In this document: positions 11,693-23,855 of the stretch, one piece after another
How the letters are laid out: each line of letters opens with the position of its first letter
How positions within the stretch are numbered: position 1 is the first letter of the stretch
From: Stratiolaelaps scimitus
Lineage: Eukaryota > Arthropoda > Arachnida > Mesostigmata > Laelapidae
Length of the DNA: 64,000 nt
Direction: 5' to 3'
NCBI GenBank assembly: GCA_019614645.1
Contig: JABWDB010000005.1
Span: 18,341,001 to 18,405,000, forward strand
Position numbers and translations under genes: made by a program
Notes under the pieces: generated by a model
Database searches by the model: none
What the model saw: only the letters and a program-made list of their open reading frames with translations
Told to the model about the DNA's origin: nothing

Positions 11693-14350
11693 GCAACAAC
11701 GACGACAACTACAATTCCACTGTTGTAGCTGCTGCAGCTGCAGCAGCCGGAGGATTACCCGCAGCAACTGCGAGATCAGAAACGCACCTTTCAGCAGCAC
11801 AGCAGTAAGTCGCGACTGCCGTTCTGCTGCCGCTGCCGACGGCGATGAGAGCCTGCTGGCTGCTGGCAAAATCTCCTCCAGAGTATATGAGTTGACTAGA
11901 AAACGAACGCTGATTGACTGACTGTCTGGGTGAGTCCAGTGCATCGCCGCTGCTTCCGTTGCTGTTAGCCAGTGCAACATTGTGAGGAGGGTACGTCAAA
12001 TGAGGTGAATGCTACCTCGCTCTCATGGATTGGAACCAACAGATAGCACTTCGACCACTACCTCTACTACCCCTGTTTCGACTACAATAAGAGCAGCAGC
12101 AGCAGCAGCCGCAAAAAAAAGCACGATAGTAATCGTCAATGCTATGATACTATACAACTACTGATGCTCCTGTGACTACCACTACTAGGATTGGCTGCAA
12201 AATGAGCTCTAAATGGCGGCCACAGGGAAGGCGCTGTTGACCCACTGACTGCCGGAGACTTCACCGGAGTCCCATCGGGGTGGACTGCAGCAGCATCTAG
12301 CTATATGCCATCGGGGGGTGTGGAGTTTGGTGTCAGTATACATAAGGATAGCGGACAATGATGAAGTTTGCCTCGTGAATCGTCCAGGATACAGGATCAA
12401 GTAAAGTGACGCCCGGGTGAGAGCAATTCTATCGGGCGTCTGACGCTGGACGCTGGAACGTCCCTGATAACACGAAAGGTGTTATCCGGAGACACGAAAC
12501 AACCCGAAGTGAGTGGGAGAGTCAGAGCAAAGCATGGGAGCTATTGTAACGAGCGAAATGCTAGAGAGCAATGAGTAGGATGGATGAACATGGTCCTGTG
12601 CTTGATTTGCCCAGCCGAAACCAAGCTACTACTCAATAGCCTCTGCCCACACCCCGGACAGGGTAGTCAGCTAAGTGCAACATTTGCTCCGACGCGAGCG
12701 TCAAACGCCGTCACAATACACATAGGGGATATCTGAAGGCACAGCGACCAGGAAGACGACACGGAGTGGCGCCCATCGAAGTCCGGTGGCGAATTACTGT
12801 TGAGAAAGCGCGACAACGGCAACTGTCGCAAAATCGTCGCTGCTACCATTTGGCAGTCGCTCAGCGGTCACCAGCGCGGCTGAGAAACAGCGGCGTACGG
12901 ACTGGTCCGGCAGCCGATAGCCGTGCGCTAGCTAGGTCGTCCACACCTATGTGTGTGATCGGACCCTTTTGATTCGCTGGCTACTCGGAAAGAGCGCTGC
13001 AGAAAGTGAGACGGCTCTGAAGACCTCGCTAAGAGGGCTCTCTCAGTGGCAGCACGAAACGCGGCAGTGGGCACAGTTGAAGAGTCTATCAACCAGAAGA
13101 TGTTGGCGGTCAGCTAACGAGACGTTCTAGCATTTGGATGTGTCTCCGTCGGGTCTCCATCCCCGCGGATGTTAACTCTCGGACTATTGTCAAAGAGACA
13201 AATCAAGCGAGGCAAACACACCGCCTTTGCAAGGTGAGTCGACAATGGAAACAAACATAATGTCGATGTACTCTATCATAAATAGGTGATAACGATCATT
13301 GTAACTGATGAATCATATGTACAAGTTCAAGTCTTCGTTTGATCCAGTTTCGAAGTTAGAGATGCACAGATCTGTACGTCTGTACGACGAATGTCTATAT
13401 AGGGTGACGGCGACGAATGTAAATCACACTACAACTACCACAGGCGTCGGAGAGATAGAAAACCGATATGAAAAAAATCAACAATTTTCGAGCTAACTTT
13501 TTTCACTTGGTCAGTACATAACTAATTGAATAATATCTACCATCCATATGTTCGCACTGCAAAGAATCGCGCGTATGCAAACAATAATCTCGTTACATGT
13601 TCTACAATAATTGTGCTGCAAAATGCGCTGTTCGACCAAAGGGCGGTATCCAGCAGTCGGTTTATCATCCACAATCAACTAATATCCTATTCGTAGAGCA
13701 ACCAATTGGTCATCAAATCACCAGGTCACACAGACTCAACAGACGCACTCACGAACTGTTGTCGAACTGTGGCAGACACGCAGATCACGCGAACAGGCTG
13801 CTCGCGCCAGCGCGATGCCGTCGCAAAACCGTGGCGCGGCGCGAAAAGCCGTCAACAACGGTATGCCATTGGGAGCCAGCGTTTGACGGCCATTTCGCCT
13901 TTCTGGTATTAGCCGCCGCCGCCACCGCCGCCACAGATGACTGTGAGAGACAGATGAGATGACGACGCCTTGTACTAATTCGGTGCAGCCCTCTCTCGTG
14001 AAACGCGGTGCTCGCGGGGCGACGGCGGCGGCGGCCTCCCCAGACTCAGAAGCAGCGCCAGCAAATGTTTCTGTTGCCAAGGCTGCTCTTGTGGCTACAG
14101 CTGTTTTTGTTGTTGACGCTGAGAGAGTGTAAGCGCTGCTCGTCCCCGACAACCGTTCGAAGCGTGTGGGCCGAAACACATGAGCTGAGGGAGGACGTCA
14201 CTGCGTTTGCCTGTGCCGAACTACACTGCGAGCGACACGGAACAGCGATGAACAGCTCGAAAATGACACAAGTGCACGAACGACATCCGCTTGTATTTTT
14301 ATTTTGTTTTCTCAGAAAAATTCGCGCACCTTTATTCGGTTAGTCGACGA
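11000..14350 (+). promoter_or_regulatory. GC-rich region, candidate promoter and 5' noncoding exon area of the kelch gene
   Basis: Base composition shifts here to CpG- and trinucleotide-rich sequence, unlike the AT-rich DNA on both sides. It has CAG, CCG and GTC runs (for example 11641-11700) and several strong donor-like sites: GTAAGT after CAGCA near 11807 and GTGAGT after TTTGCAAG at 13234. A transcript starting here and spliced to the acceptor at 16406 would give a 5' UTR exon to the kelch gene, whose coding begins at 16559. No TATA box or initiator can be assigned with confidence. Confidence 0.35.
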
Positions 14351-16406
14351 TGTGGTCACGTTGATCAACGTCGGGATCGGACGGCAGATCTGATGGAGCG
14401 GGCCGAGAGGTTTGCATTGGCAGTGTTTAATTGCGATGCTGGAAGTTCGTTAAAGCAATTATATATCTGGAGGTCGACTGGTCTGGCTTGATTGTTCTAT
14501 GCAGCCGTGGCGTGTTGAGGCTCGAGTTCGTTCATCGAAAGGATGACCAATGAAATCGCAGTTAAACGGAACTCATCCAAAATCGATTACTATATATTGT
14601 CGAGATTAAGGTTTGTGGAATACCATCAATAGACATGCCACGCGCTCGGCTGAATCTATTGAACAAACTGTTGTGTAGTGGTCGGCATCTGCTAGTAAGA
14701 AAACTCAATGGAATCGCATAGGGCTACAGTGCTATCTGTTTGTGTAAAACACCCGGCCTATTTATAGTTCTGTGTATTCTATGGGAGTCATCAGTGTCTG
14801 GTCAGAATGATGTCATGTTATATCTATGACGTCAACGGAACCGAATAACAAAAGGAACTCAAATGTCTCACCCAAGGATTGTGCTGCTTGGACAGGACTA
14901 TTCACAGAGAAGTGAGAACGATCTACTGTGATTGTTGCCGGTCGCGACGGGCGAGCATGGTATGAACATAATCGATTCTATTGGTGGATGAGATACTTCA
15001 ACATATATATGCCATTGATAGCTGTTAAAACGAAGTTGAATTCGATACCAAACCGGTTAATCCCTGATCCACTGTTGTTGTGCGTGCTGGGAGCAACCAG
15101 CTGTATGCGAAGCACTACAAATGTTCGAGTTCCTGTCAACTAGGAAACCGAACAAAAGAGGAAGAGGTGTAGTGACATACAATCTCACCTTTAGCCCTAG
15201 CCCCAGTACTGGTCTTGCTTTGTCGGCTCGCTGGTTTTGTTTTACGTACGAGCTTTTTTGCCATCTAAAATAATGAACACAACGAATTTTAACAGTCCAG
15301 TTAAGCATAGGTCATTGTCCATATGACGAATGTGATCTTGAGCATTTCACATAAAGTGTAACACTGAAGTGCTCAGGTCGAAATGGACATCATCTAAAGA
15401 CAAGAAACTGTGAAACTGAAGAGATGTTTGGTGAATCGGCCATATCCAGTACCTGAGTGAAACACGTAACTAAAATAGATATAGAAGACTGTTGTTTATG
15501 CTTAGAATCACGAAGCAAACGCCATTCAAGTGTAGTTAAAGGAATAATCTCGCACATATCCGTTGATGACTCCAAGTTGTGGTTTCCTTCCGAATTCGAA
15601 GGAAACTCTCCCGCGGGAATTCGTTTTGTTTTCTGGCTGTTTGATATAGGGGAATATTTAATAGACATTTCAGAAGTAGTGTTTTCGATTTGGCAATGGA
15701 AAATACCTTGGCAAGTCACTCGTTGAAGCGGCCCTAACGGCAAAATGGTAACTACCGGAAAATTCTCCGTAAATTCCCATGGACTCTCTCAATGCATCTG
15801 TCGGAATTATTGATGTGTTCCTTTCCTTGTTATCCACGTGCGACCATGTCATAACCATCAATCACCCCTGATATATCTTGTGTTTGTTCTCGAGGGACAT
15901 ACTATGTGATACTCTCTCTCTCTCCCACCTGAAGATCAGAGCTGGAGTATTCTGTCGATGGAGTTCGCCAAAATCAGACGTGTTCCATCCTGAGTAGGGT
16001 TTTGGACAAGCATCCACTACTATTGGTTGCCGAGATGCGCGAACTGTGGCTCTCATTCGAAGGGTTAATGCTCTGTGATCCGAGGGAGCAAGCGGCACTC
16101 TGTGGCTCGTCTCTCTAATAAATTTGCACAACATTGTCGATATCCATTTGTGTCAGCGCCTATAAACAAAAAAAATAGCGCTGACAACCACTTCATTTCG
16201 TTTCGACCTACAGATCGCGCGCACTGAAAGGCTAAATAAAGAACTGTTCTCTCATATTCACTTCGAGGTTCACGAAGCGAGCTTTAGTTATAACTTTGTA
16301 CAACCCCTTTTAATTAATCAAGGTGTCTTTGTATTGTATTATTTTCTGCATTTCTGCATGATCTTTAAGAAATTGTCTCCTCGCTTCTATTCGTCTTTCT
16401 TTACAG
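14351..16406 (+). other. Noncoding stretch, probable 5' intron of the kelch gene
   Basis: No homologous coding segment was seen. It ends in a good polypyrimidine acceptor (TTTCTTTACAG) at 16396-16406. The reading frames inside are short and without motifs. Confidence 0.4.
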
Positions 16407-16727
16407 TTCGCCGGTGGCTCATCTGCCGTCGGGTGCTCGCGGCTGAGCCGAGCTCAGCTTGCCTCCGCACGTTCAGCAGAACCAGTGGGGCTTGAAACTG
16501 GTGCCGGAAGCGATTGACGCGAAATTGTCGTAAGTGTGGAAGGTCGTACTTGCTGGAGATGTGGTCCGTGGTGCAGTTGGGAGCGGCCGGAGAGCCCGGT
16601 GGAAAGCAAGCTGTCCCGACCAGCAGGAGTAAGCACGCCATGTGTGTCGGACAGGACGGATTCTTCTATATGCTCGGAGGCAAGAGCGCCAATTTGCCAA
16701 TGAAGGACTTATGGCGTTTTGATCCCG
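16407..16727 (+). CDS. Kelch gene exon with start codon, blade 1
   Basis: The 5' UTR occupies 16407-16558 and the ATG is at 16559-16561. It encodes MWSVVQLG and the first kelch motif (FFYMLGG, then DLWRFDP). The donor GTGAGA begins at 16728, phase 1. The 1460-bp intron after it contains a (CT)n tract at about 17169-17190 and nothing else recognisable. Confidence 0.75.
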
Positions 16728-18399
16728 GTGAGATACAAAATATGCACCAGTAATAGTGGCAGTGGTACTAGTAGTAATAGTAGACTGTGTGTTTCATTCA
16801 ACCATTACTCCAGATTCGTGTCGCACTGACATTTTGTTTAATACGAAACCGTAAGCTGGGGACTGCTCAAAGCCAAAACTCGTGTGGGTTTCTGTCCCGG
16901 CTGTTCGGGTATGCACATATCGAATGTCTGGGTCAGGTGAACTCTGTTTTTTAGAAATATCCACAGACAACGTTACCAATATGTGAAAGCTGATAGCAGC
17001 TATTAGCCTAATCACATCGTCAGCAAGCTGAAGGTACTAGAGAAAAATCCTGCACACAAAATGACATGCAACGGTACGCATTCTGCTTACGGTCAGGCGT
17101 AGTGAGGCTCATGCATAGTTGTTCATATAATTTGTATAGAATCCAGTTCCTTTTTTTAAATTAAATTAGCTTTCTCTCTCTCTCTCTCTCTTCTGTCTCT
17201 CCCTTTAAGGGATACTTGAGTCTAATCTGTGATATAGTATCGTTAACCGATGTTTACCGGCTGCGTAGTTTAACAACCAGTCAGAGTAATCTCCTTAGTT
17301 GGGCAAGGCAACGCCGTCGCTGTCCTTTTCCAAGACAAAGAAGAGTATCTTACTCTACCTCTCCAACTGGGCAAAAGCAATACAAATAGCATTGTTAGCT
17401 ACGACGGCCACATTGTGCGAGCCCCGCCACCCGAACCTGCCGCTAAGGCCAAGGTGATTCGTAACAATTAGTCGAACGAGGAGCTTCAATTTAGCTAGGA
17501 GCAGGATCAGTGGCAACGAACCTATCGTGTCGATATCCCCAACGACCCCAGTCCCCAAACTCACACGCACTAAACTCTCGTACCCCAGAACCTCTCCGGG
17601 CCCAGAGAACACGGGAATCCAGTAATAAGATTTTGGTTTGCGGTGTGGGTGAATTAAATAACAATGCGCAAGTCAGGGGAAACGTACCAGCAGGTCACTT
17701 CTCTCGACCAAACCGCCATTGCGTATACAGGGTGCCACGCAATCGTGTGGGAAATTGAACGAAAGAGCCGACTCACTAATTAACTAATTAAGTGTCAGTG
17801 GATTTTTCTGTCGATCTTATAAAATCGAGATAATTTCGTGTGTTTAGCTTCCTAAATAACTGCTTATACGTTCAATCCTTCTGCTTTCGGCGCCATTATA
17901 GTGGGTATGTAGCATAGAATTGCTCGGAATCGACAACACAATGCAGGGTAGAACCACTCAAATGTAAAGGCTCGTCCTAGCAGAATTTCGTATATTATAT
18001 TCGAATTTATGAAGTAGCATCAAAAAATAAGTATCGACCAGAACATTGCTGACTATGCTGGAAAGACATCAACTACTGCATATATCATTTCACATCGCCA
18101 AATCAATGAGCGCTTGGGGCTTTCCTACAATTTATACACTGATGTATGTTCAACTCATATTTCGTCATGCGTGTCCCTCGTTTTCAGTCAAAAATCAATG
18201 GGACGAAGTCGAATCTCGAGGCGGTACAGCGCCGCCATCTCTTCAAGAGCACACCGTCGTCTCCTGGAAGAGCAAACTCTATGTGTTTGGAGGAGAAATT
18301 GGATTCGCATCCACCGGCGAGACGCCACTATGGGTCTTCGACATATGTGGGTATTTTAACCTTAATATATATATATATATAATATATGAATACATATAC

Positions 18400-18447
<48 letters not shown>

Positions 18448-21400
18448 GTGTATATATGTATATATGTACTGCCAAATTGGACTCATGTTTCTATTCTCTT
18501 TGTCAAGCGCTTCTAACCTATTATAGTTGCTATAAACCTGTTGGTTTTCCGACTTACCCTGGTAGCACTACTAACCAAACAAAGCTTTAACGCTTATATG
18601 TATTATATATAAGTGTGTGTGTGTTTTTTAAACAGATTGAGCAGCACTATGTATTCACATATGTAAGAGTTGCTACAATCAAATAGGAGATTTGATCTAT
18701 GTTGATTCCTGATGATGTTATTTCAGTGACGGGCGTGTGGCGCAAACATGTCGTTCAAGGCCCTCAACCACCGGGGCGCCGCGGACATTCAACGGTGGTC
18801 TATAACGGTGCCATGCACCTTTATGGAGGTTATCAGGACCTCAAAGGATCTTCGTCCGAACTCTGGAGCTTCCATTTCGGTACACGATCCAACGCAGAAT
18901 GATTTAACAGACCTTACAAATAATATTCTGTCGAAATAGATCAAATTAGCCTATATCAAACTTCTACGCGTATCGCACTTCGAGAGATGCCGTGTTGAAT
19001 TTGTCCTCAACTCAGCGAATGAGTATGCCGAACAGCTGAGCTGTGGCAATGCTGAATCTTTGCTAATGATTCGTCGTTTGTCTTCTAGATATGGAAACGT
19101 GGCAGCTAGTCTCGTCAAAAGTAAAAGGCTCTTGCGGTGAGGTACCTCCAGGTCGACACAGCCACTCGGCAGTAGTTCATGACGGGGCCATGTGGGTGTA
19201 TGGAGGCATGACCGATCTCCGCGAACGAAGCGATTTTTGGAGATACGATTTTGGTAGGAGTATACACCATTTTATAACTAATATTATGTACTATTGATAA
19301 GCAAAAAGCCTAGACAAGTTATTTTCATTATTACTATACAGACAGTAGAACTGATTAAATATACTTTCTGCAGCAAAAGATACAATGCTACCACTAAAAG
19401 TAACCTTTTCCGGGCTGATTTGTCTCCAACATTTAACGTCCACCTGAACCGCTTTCGCGGAACTACTACAGCTTCTATTATTCAGTAAATCATATGTAGA
19501 TAGATATAAAAAAATAGCACAGGAAACGAGCTAAGAACGACTATGATTTTCCACACTTCAGTAAATCAACATTGGAGTCGTATAAAGATGCTTAAAGGAG
19601 CCGGACCGAAGGAACTACACAGCCATGCGGCGGTCTTTGCCAATCAATGTATGTGGATCTTTGGGGGCGAGAAATCGGGAAAGCCCAGTAACGATCTTTG
19701 GCGTTACCATTTTGGTGAGTAGCGATTGGATTTTCAAACATCTGTGATTCCACACATAATCACAAGTTATATATATATATATATATATATGAGTGCATCA
19801 TTTACATGTGATAATTAGATATCCTAACGGAGCTTGGATGTGCACTGAGCGTTCAAGTCCTGCTTGACTTTGGCTTGGAAACCTCATACTACTCATATTT
19901 TGCAAATGACTGATTTCAGCTACGGACACATGGGATAAGATTCAAGCAGAGGGTGTTCTTCCGAATCCACGGTGTCGTCACGTCGCTTTGGCAAATCCGC
20001 AACTGCACAAATGGGCCGACAAGGTACATACACTCACATATGTTTTCTTGCTATCACGTCTTTCTGAGCTATTCTGAGCACAACATTTACCAACATCACG
20101 GACAACAATTCTTCAAAACTTACAGAAGCATAGGGAGCCATATCACAATTTTCTCGCCATCTGGAATTCGCTGAAGTCACAAAATTAGTAACTGCACCTG
20201 AAGCGGAAATCCCTCAGAGTCCTCATGAGCCTTTGTGATATATAGCGAATTCGAATAATGGTGAATTGATTCAAACTGTATTGCTCACGGTAAGTGGAAC
20301 TCGTTCCAAATCGCTGCGTAGCAGTTAAAACATTTTCGGGAGCTACTTCTTGCTGTGGCTTTCATCTGCATACATCGATATGATACAAAGCAGTGTTATT
20401 ACTTAAATATGTGGATTTTCAGGTACTGGATACGGCGCCGGCTCCTGGATCCAAAGTGGCTCGTTTACCACCAAAATCACAGTCAATGGTAAAATTGAAT
20501 GGATAATATTCCGCTTTTATTTTGCAAATTATAACTAGTTAGCATTCGCCTATTCTGCCTGCATTGGCCCTTGTTCGTGGTCTTTCTGTTGTAATACCGC
20601 ACGAATAAATCTCTGCAGTGCGCCAAACCGACGGCACCAATTTCTATCAGTTACTTATTTTCACATAAGGTTGAGCAATGTTTGTCGAAGGACGGGCACA
20701 CCTCTCGCTGGTCCACATCTATCGTAAAAATTATATCTATAATATTCACATCATGTTGCCATTTCAAGTCCTCCTGGATGACTCTACTCTTTTGCGTAAA
20801 ACTAACAAGTAGATGATACTTCGCCGTTCAGGTGACATTTGGAGAGAGGGGCCGCGGAGGCAGCTTTAAGGTTCACCCAATGACACGGCTAGGATTGATG
20901 GGCTGTTCAGCTGCGCCAACTGCGACCTCCGACGATGAGGATGGCAACGACCAGTTCGATGCTGTGAAAGCCTACCTATCGGCTTACAACAACTCTAATC
21001 AAGGCAGCAAGTACGTGCTTCTGTGACGCTTCGAATCGAGCGCATATTTTTCTATAGAGATACAAACGCTCATAGCCGATAAAGCAGACACAGAATGTCT
21101 ACAGTGAATAGGTCGATAGTTACCAGTAGCTCTACATAAACTAAGTCGATGACAATCACGTATGAAATCTATATATAGCTATAACTTCACTACACAGTCC
21201 ATCGAAATCTAATGGTTTGAAATTTGTCCGGCAGAAGTCTTAAGCAACGCTTGTCGACTTCTCGCTTGGTGCGCAGTATCTCCTCTGGAAACTACCACAT
21301 TACCGCAATGGGTCGACAACGAGAAGAGCTTGAACGCCTTCTTGAGGAGTCTCGACATAACACGCCCCAGCTACCGCACAAACACCACCTGCAACATCAC

Positions 21401-23855
21401 CCCTGCGATTCGAACGGCGTCTGCCGTCGGGAGATATCGAAAAGCCAGAGCTCCGATGCCGTTCTCGAATCCGAAAGTGAGACCAATACGCCTGTTCACA
21501 TGAGAAACGGTGGACATCTTCGTGGCGGCCTAATGGGCGGGCAGCAAAAAGCAAGGCCGTTCAGTGAAATTATCGCGCCGTCACATCAAATCGAGGTGCT
21601 CCAACAACGCCAGGAGGTAGGGTGCATTCGAAACACGCGATAGTAGGCGTATACCTACTCTCTAATTCAAGTTCTGTAAAATGACAGTAGTGACATCAGT
21701 ATATCAACAATATCATGTTGTCCCTTCGCCGAAGATGTTCAGCGGCCAAGATAACGGCTCCGTATTCTCTATTGTCGTGCCGTCTGCTTTTACAGGCACT
21801 CCCTCTGCGGCTGTCGCCTCCACCCGCCAATTCACGGCCCTCACGTCGAATGCATGCCTCAAAAAGTATGAGTTTCGCTCATCGCAATGACGACGCCCTT
21901 GCCGTAGACGGTCTACAGGACGACATACTTCACCAGGCGGGATTTTGTTCAACGGCGTCGTGTCATTGCTCGTCACCAGCGGACAACGGTGACTCGAAGG
22001 AGACTATGGATGGGGAAGATCCGAAGGCGGCCTCTCCTTCGAGGCTACATGGTCTGGCGGCGTTGTGCACGTATGAGGGGTCGGAGAACCACGACCCCTC
22101 TGGTGATCAGGGCGAAGCAGACCTCCGTGGGTTCTCGAACATCGCCCAGACCACGCAGTACGGACCGCTGACGCACATATCGGACCTCGACTCATCCGAT
22201 ACGGACACCGGTGAGGGCGGAGACGGTGAGGCACGCGGTAACCGCCGTCGTGAAGACCTCCTTGTCGAGCTTCGAAAAAACACCACCCCACTGTCACGAA
22301 GCACCGCCAACGAGCTAGAGAGAATTCGTTTTTCGAGTCGCTTTACCTCATTCTCGACACTCTCCGAATTGAACAACATGGCCATGAGTCAAGGTGCGTC
22401 ACGAATCTTAACGCACGAGTGCACGATTCCGCGAACGCACGTTGAAGCCGTGATGCAGGATGCATGAGTTCGATAGAGAGGTCCGAGTCTGTCAATGACT
22501 CAGGACTATGTCTCCGGCCTTCAACTTCAGTTGCATTTGGCTCATGCCCCTCAAATTGGCCCGGCATCACTGCCAGCTCTTTGTCCTCCATCCCCTATAC
22601 GTCCCATCAATTTCCATCTTTGCGCATTTCGTCCCGACTAACCTACCACATCTCTCAATGGTTTGTGTATGTCTACCCCGAACGCACATGACCAGCTGAA
22701 AGGATAACCGGTAACCCTCTCCTTCGTGTTCAGTTGCATTCGATTTCCCTGAGGCGGGTGCTCTCGGCAAGCTGGTGAAGACTCGTCTTGAACTTCTATC
22801 TATTACTTAGCGTTTACGTTTGCTTTCAAACCATGTTGAAATTAATTTCGTCAAAACGAACTTTGCATATCTGCTCAGTCTTGAGATGGTTTAACCAACC
22901 TCCACACGAGATCAGAATCGCTAGTCGCAATGATCGTTTGCGTTAGATTATCTAACCAACCCATAACTTGCATGGTATCCTATCTTTCTCACATTGCGTT
23001 ACTCATTCCACAGGCCGATCTCGGATGCCGCATAGCGTGTCGCATTGTTCCGGCTACTACTCATTTGTCGAAGATGATCCGGACTTCCAGAAAGACATTG
23101 CAGCCTTCTTGCAACCCAGCGGGCGGGCCAGCCCTCCGAGAAATGCTCTTGCTAGTTTGCTGCTGGGAGATGATCACCCGAAAGAAATGCCAATCGAGGA
23201 TGCCAAAGACAGTCTCGAGTTGACGACATTTTCCGCGCTGTCGGACGCAGCGGCTCCGGCTATCGCCGCTCTTAAGGAGCGCGCCAAGAGCTGGGATCGT
23301 GCGTCGCAGCGCGTCCTCCTTTGTGGAACGGAGCCGGGTGACGGTAGTGGTGGTTGTGGGAGTGGAGGTTTGGGCAGTGGTGGGCTGACCCGCGAGACCC
23401 GGCTTCGGGCGTTGCCCTCGCGCGCACTGGCGATTCAAGCAATTGCCGAGGAGTCCGTGCATGGCTCGCCCATACGCATCTCGTCCGAGTCGTGGAGCCT
23501 TCACAACGACGATGAGGAGGTGGACGATGATAGCGATGCCAGTGACGCGTCGACCGAGACGGGTACCTCCGGCAGCAACAGCCAGCAGGGCCAGCTAGCC
23601 CCGCAGGTCCACAAGAAGCATCAGAATCAACTACAGCTACAGCAGCAGTATAAACAAAACTCGCGAAACTCCTCCACGAATCAATCGGCCGGTGAGGACG
23701 AAGTATGTTATCTGCCCGGACCGAAGCATCAGCTCCAGCACACGAGACCTGATGTACACAATTGGCAGCTGTGTCTTTATGTCTTCGGCGGGCAGGAGGC
23801 GTCCACACCGGGCATGTATCGCTCGCCCATGACCGTATGGCAGTTGTTCGTGTGA
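16407..23855 (+). CDS. Kelch-repeat protein with split sixth blade (11 exons, about 989 aa)
   Basis: Coding exons: 16559-16727 (exon starts 16407), 18188-18346, 18727-18879, 19089-19253, 19562-19714, 19920-20023, 20423-20488, 20832-21010, 21235-21616, 21796-22393 and 23014-23855 (stop TGA). Phases agree at all joins and sum to 989 codons plus stop. Start: the ATG at 16559 is the first in-frame ATG after an upstream stop at 16493. Five full kelch motifs follow one another (YMLGG..DLWRFD, LYVFGG..LWVFDI, MHLYGG..ELWSFHF, MWVYGG..DFWRYDF, MWIFGG..DLWRYHF), each with the double Gly and the later Trp. A sixth begins in exon 6 (RCRHVALANPQL) and seems to finish at the C-terminus (LYVFGGQE..VWQLFV). 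Between them lie about 660 residues rich in Ser, Gly, Gln, Asp/Glu. Kelch propellers mediate protein binding; the partner is unknown. No BTB, RING or membrane segment was seen. The family is not identified. Confidence 0.85.
18188..18346 (+). CDS. Kelch gene exon, blade 2
   Basis: A phase 1-1 exon encoding NQWDEVESRGG, then KLYVFGGEIG and LWVFDI. The acceptor TTTTCAG ends at 18187. The donor is the weak GTGGGT at 18347, chosen because it restores frame with the next exon as FDILTGVW. Confidence 0.75.
18366..18468. repeat. (TA)n / (TATATG)n microsatellite in a kelch intron
   Basis: Alternating TA with TATATG and TGTATA variants, beginning 20 bases after the donor at 18347. Confidence 0.9.
18727..18879 (+). 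CDS. Kelch gene exon, blade 3
   Basis: A 153-bp phase 1-1 exon: TGVWRKHVVQGPQPPGRRGH, then MHLYGGYQD and ELWSFHF. The acceptor TTTCAG ends at 18726 and the donor GTACAC begins at 18880. Confidence 0.85.
19089..19253 (+). CDS. Kelch gene exon, blade 4
   Basis: A 165-bp phase 1-1 exon: DMETWQLVSSK, then PPGRHSHSAVV, MWVYGGMTD and DFWRYDF. The acceptor CTTCTAG ends at 19088 and the donor GTAGGA begins at 19254. Confidence 0.85.
19562..19714 (+). CDS. Kelch gene exon, blade 5
   Basis: A 153-bp phase 1-1 exon: NQHWSRIKMLKG, then HSHAAVFAN, MWIFGGEKSG and DLWRYHF. The acceptor ACTTCAG ends at 19561 and the donor GTGAGT begins at 19715. Confidence 0.85.
19920..20023 (+). CDS. Kelch gene exon, first half of blade 6
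   Basis: It encodes ATDTWDKIQAEG and then NPRCRHVALANPQLHKWADK, where a kelch blade would be expected to continue into a GG strand, but the exon ends with the donor GTACAT at 20024. It exits in phase 0, breaking the phase 1 pattern of the preceding exons. Confidence 0.75.
20423..20488 (+). CDS. Kelch gene small linker exon
   Basis: A 22-codon phase 0-0 exon with acceptor TTTTCAG ending at 20422 and donor GTAAAA at 20489. It encodes VLDTAPAPGSKVARLPPKSQ and two more residues, a Pro/Lys linker opening the large insertion. Confidence 0.6.
20832..21010 (+). CDS. Kelch gene exon, insertion part 1
   Basis: The acceptor GTTCAG ends at 20831 and the donor GTACGT begins at 21011, phase 0 in and phase 2 out. 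It encodes VTFGERGRGGSFKVHPMTRL and an acidic TSDDEDGNDQ patch. No known domain. Confidence 0.7.
21235..21616 (+). CDS. Kelch gene exon, insertion part 2
   Basis: The acceptor CCGGCAG ends at 21234 and the donor GTAGGG begins at 21617. It encodes SLKQRLSTSRLVRSISSGNY, a short charged helix (REELERLLEESR) and His-rich sequence (HKHHLQHHPC). The basic SLKQRLSTSR segment could be a binding or phosphorylation site; this is inferred. Confidence 0.75.
21796..22393 (+). CDS. Kelch gene exon, insertion part 3
   Basis: The acceptor TTTACAG ends at 21795. The donor GTGCGT begins at 22394 and is preferred over reading on to the stop at 22465 because it joins in frame to the next exon. It encodes ALPLRLSPPP, Ser-rich regions, an acidic run DLDSSDTDTGEGGDGE, then TANELERIRFSSRFTSFSTL. 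The 620-bp intron after it shows nothing recognisable. Confidence 0.75.
23014..23855 (+). CDS. Kelch gene last coding exon, end of insertion and closing half-blade
   Basis: The acceptor CCACAG ends at 23013. It encodes PHSVSHCSGYYSFVEDDPDF, Gly-rich and acidic (NDDEEVDDDSD) stretches and a Gln-rich run. It ends with WQLCLYVFGGQE, GMYRSPMTVWQLFV and TGA at 23853-23855. The terminal 28 residues look like the second half of a kelch motif. Confidence 0.8.

Noticed and set aside
11611..11808. Open frame of Gln, Pro, Ser and Ala runs followed by a GTAAGT donor
   Set aside because: It consists almost only of trinucleotide repeats, and joining it to the kelch acceptor at 16406 meets a stop in frame. 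It is kept only as a possible 5' UTR part.
21715..22467. Reading the kelch exon through to the stop at 22465-22467 as the protein end
   Set aside because: A donor at 22394 joins in frame to the exon at 23014, which carries Ser/acidic sequence of the same style and a closing kelch motif.
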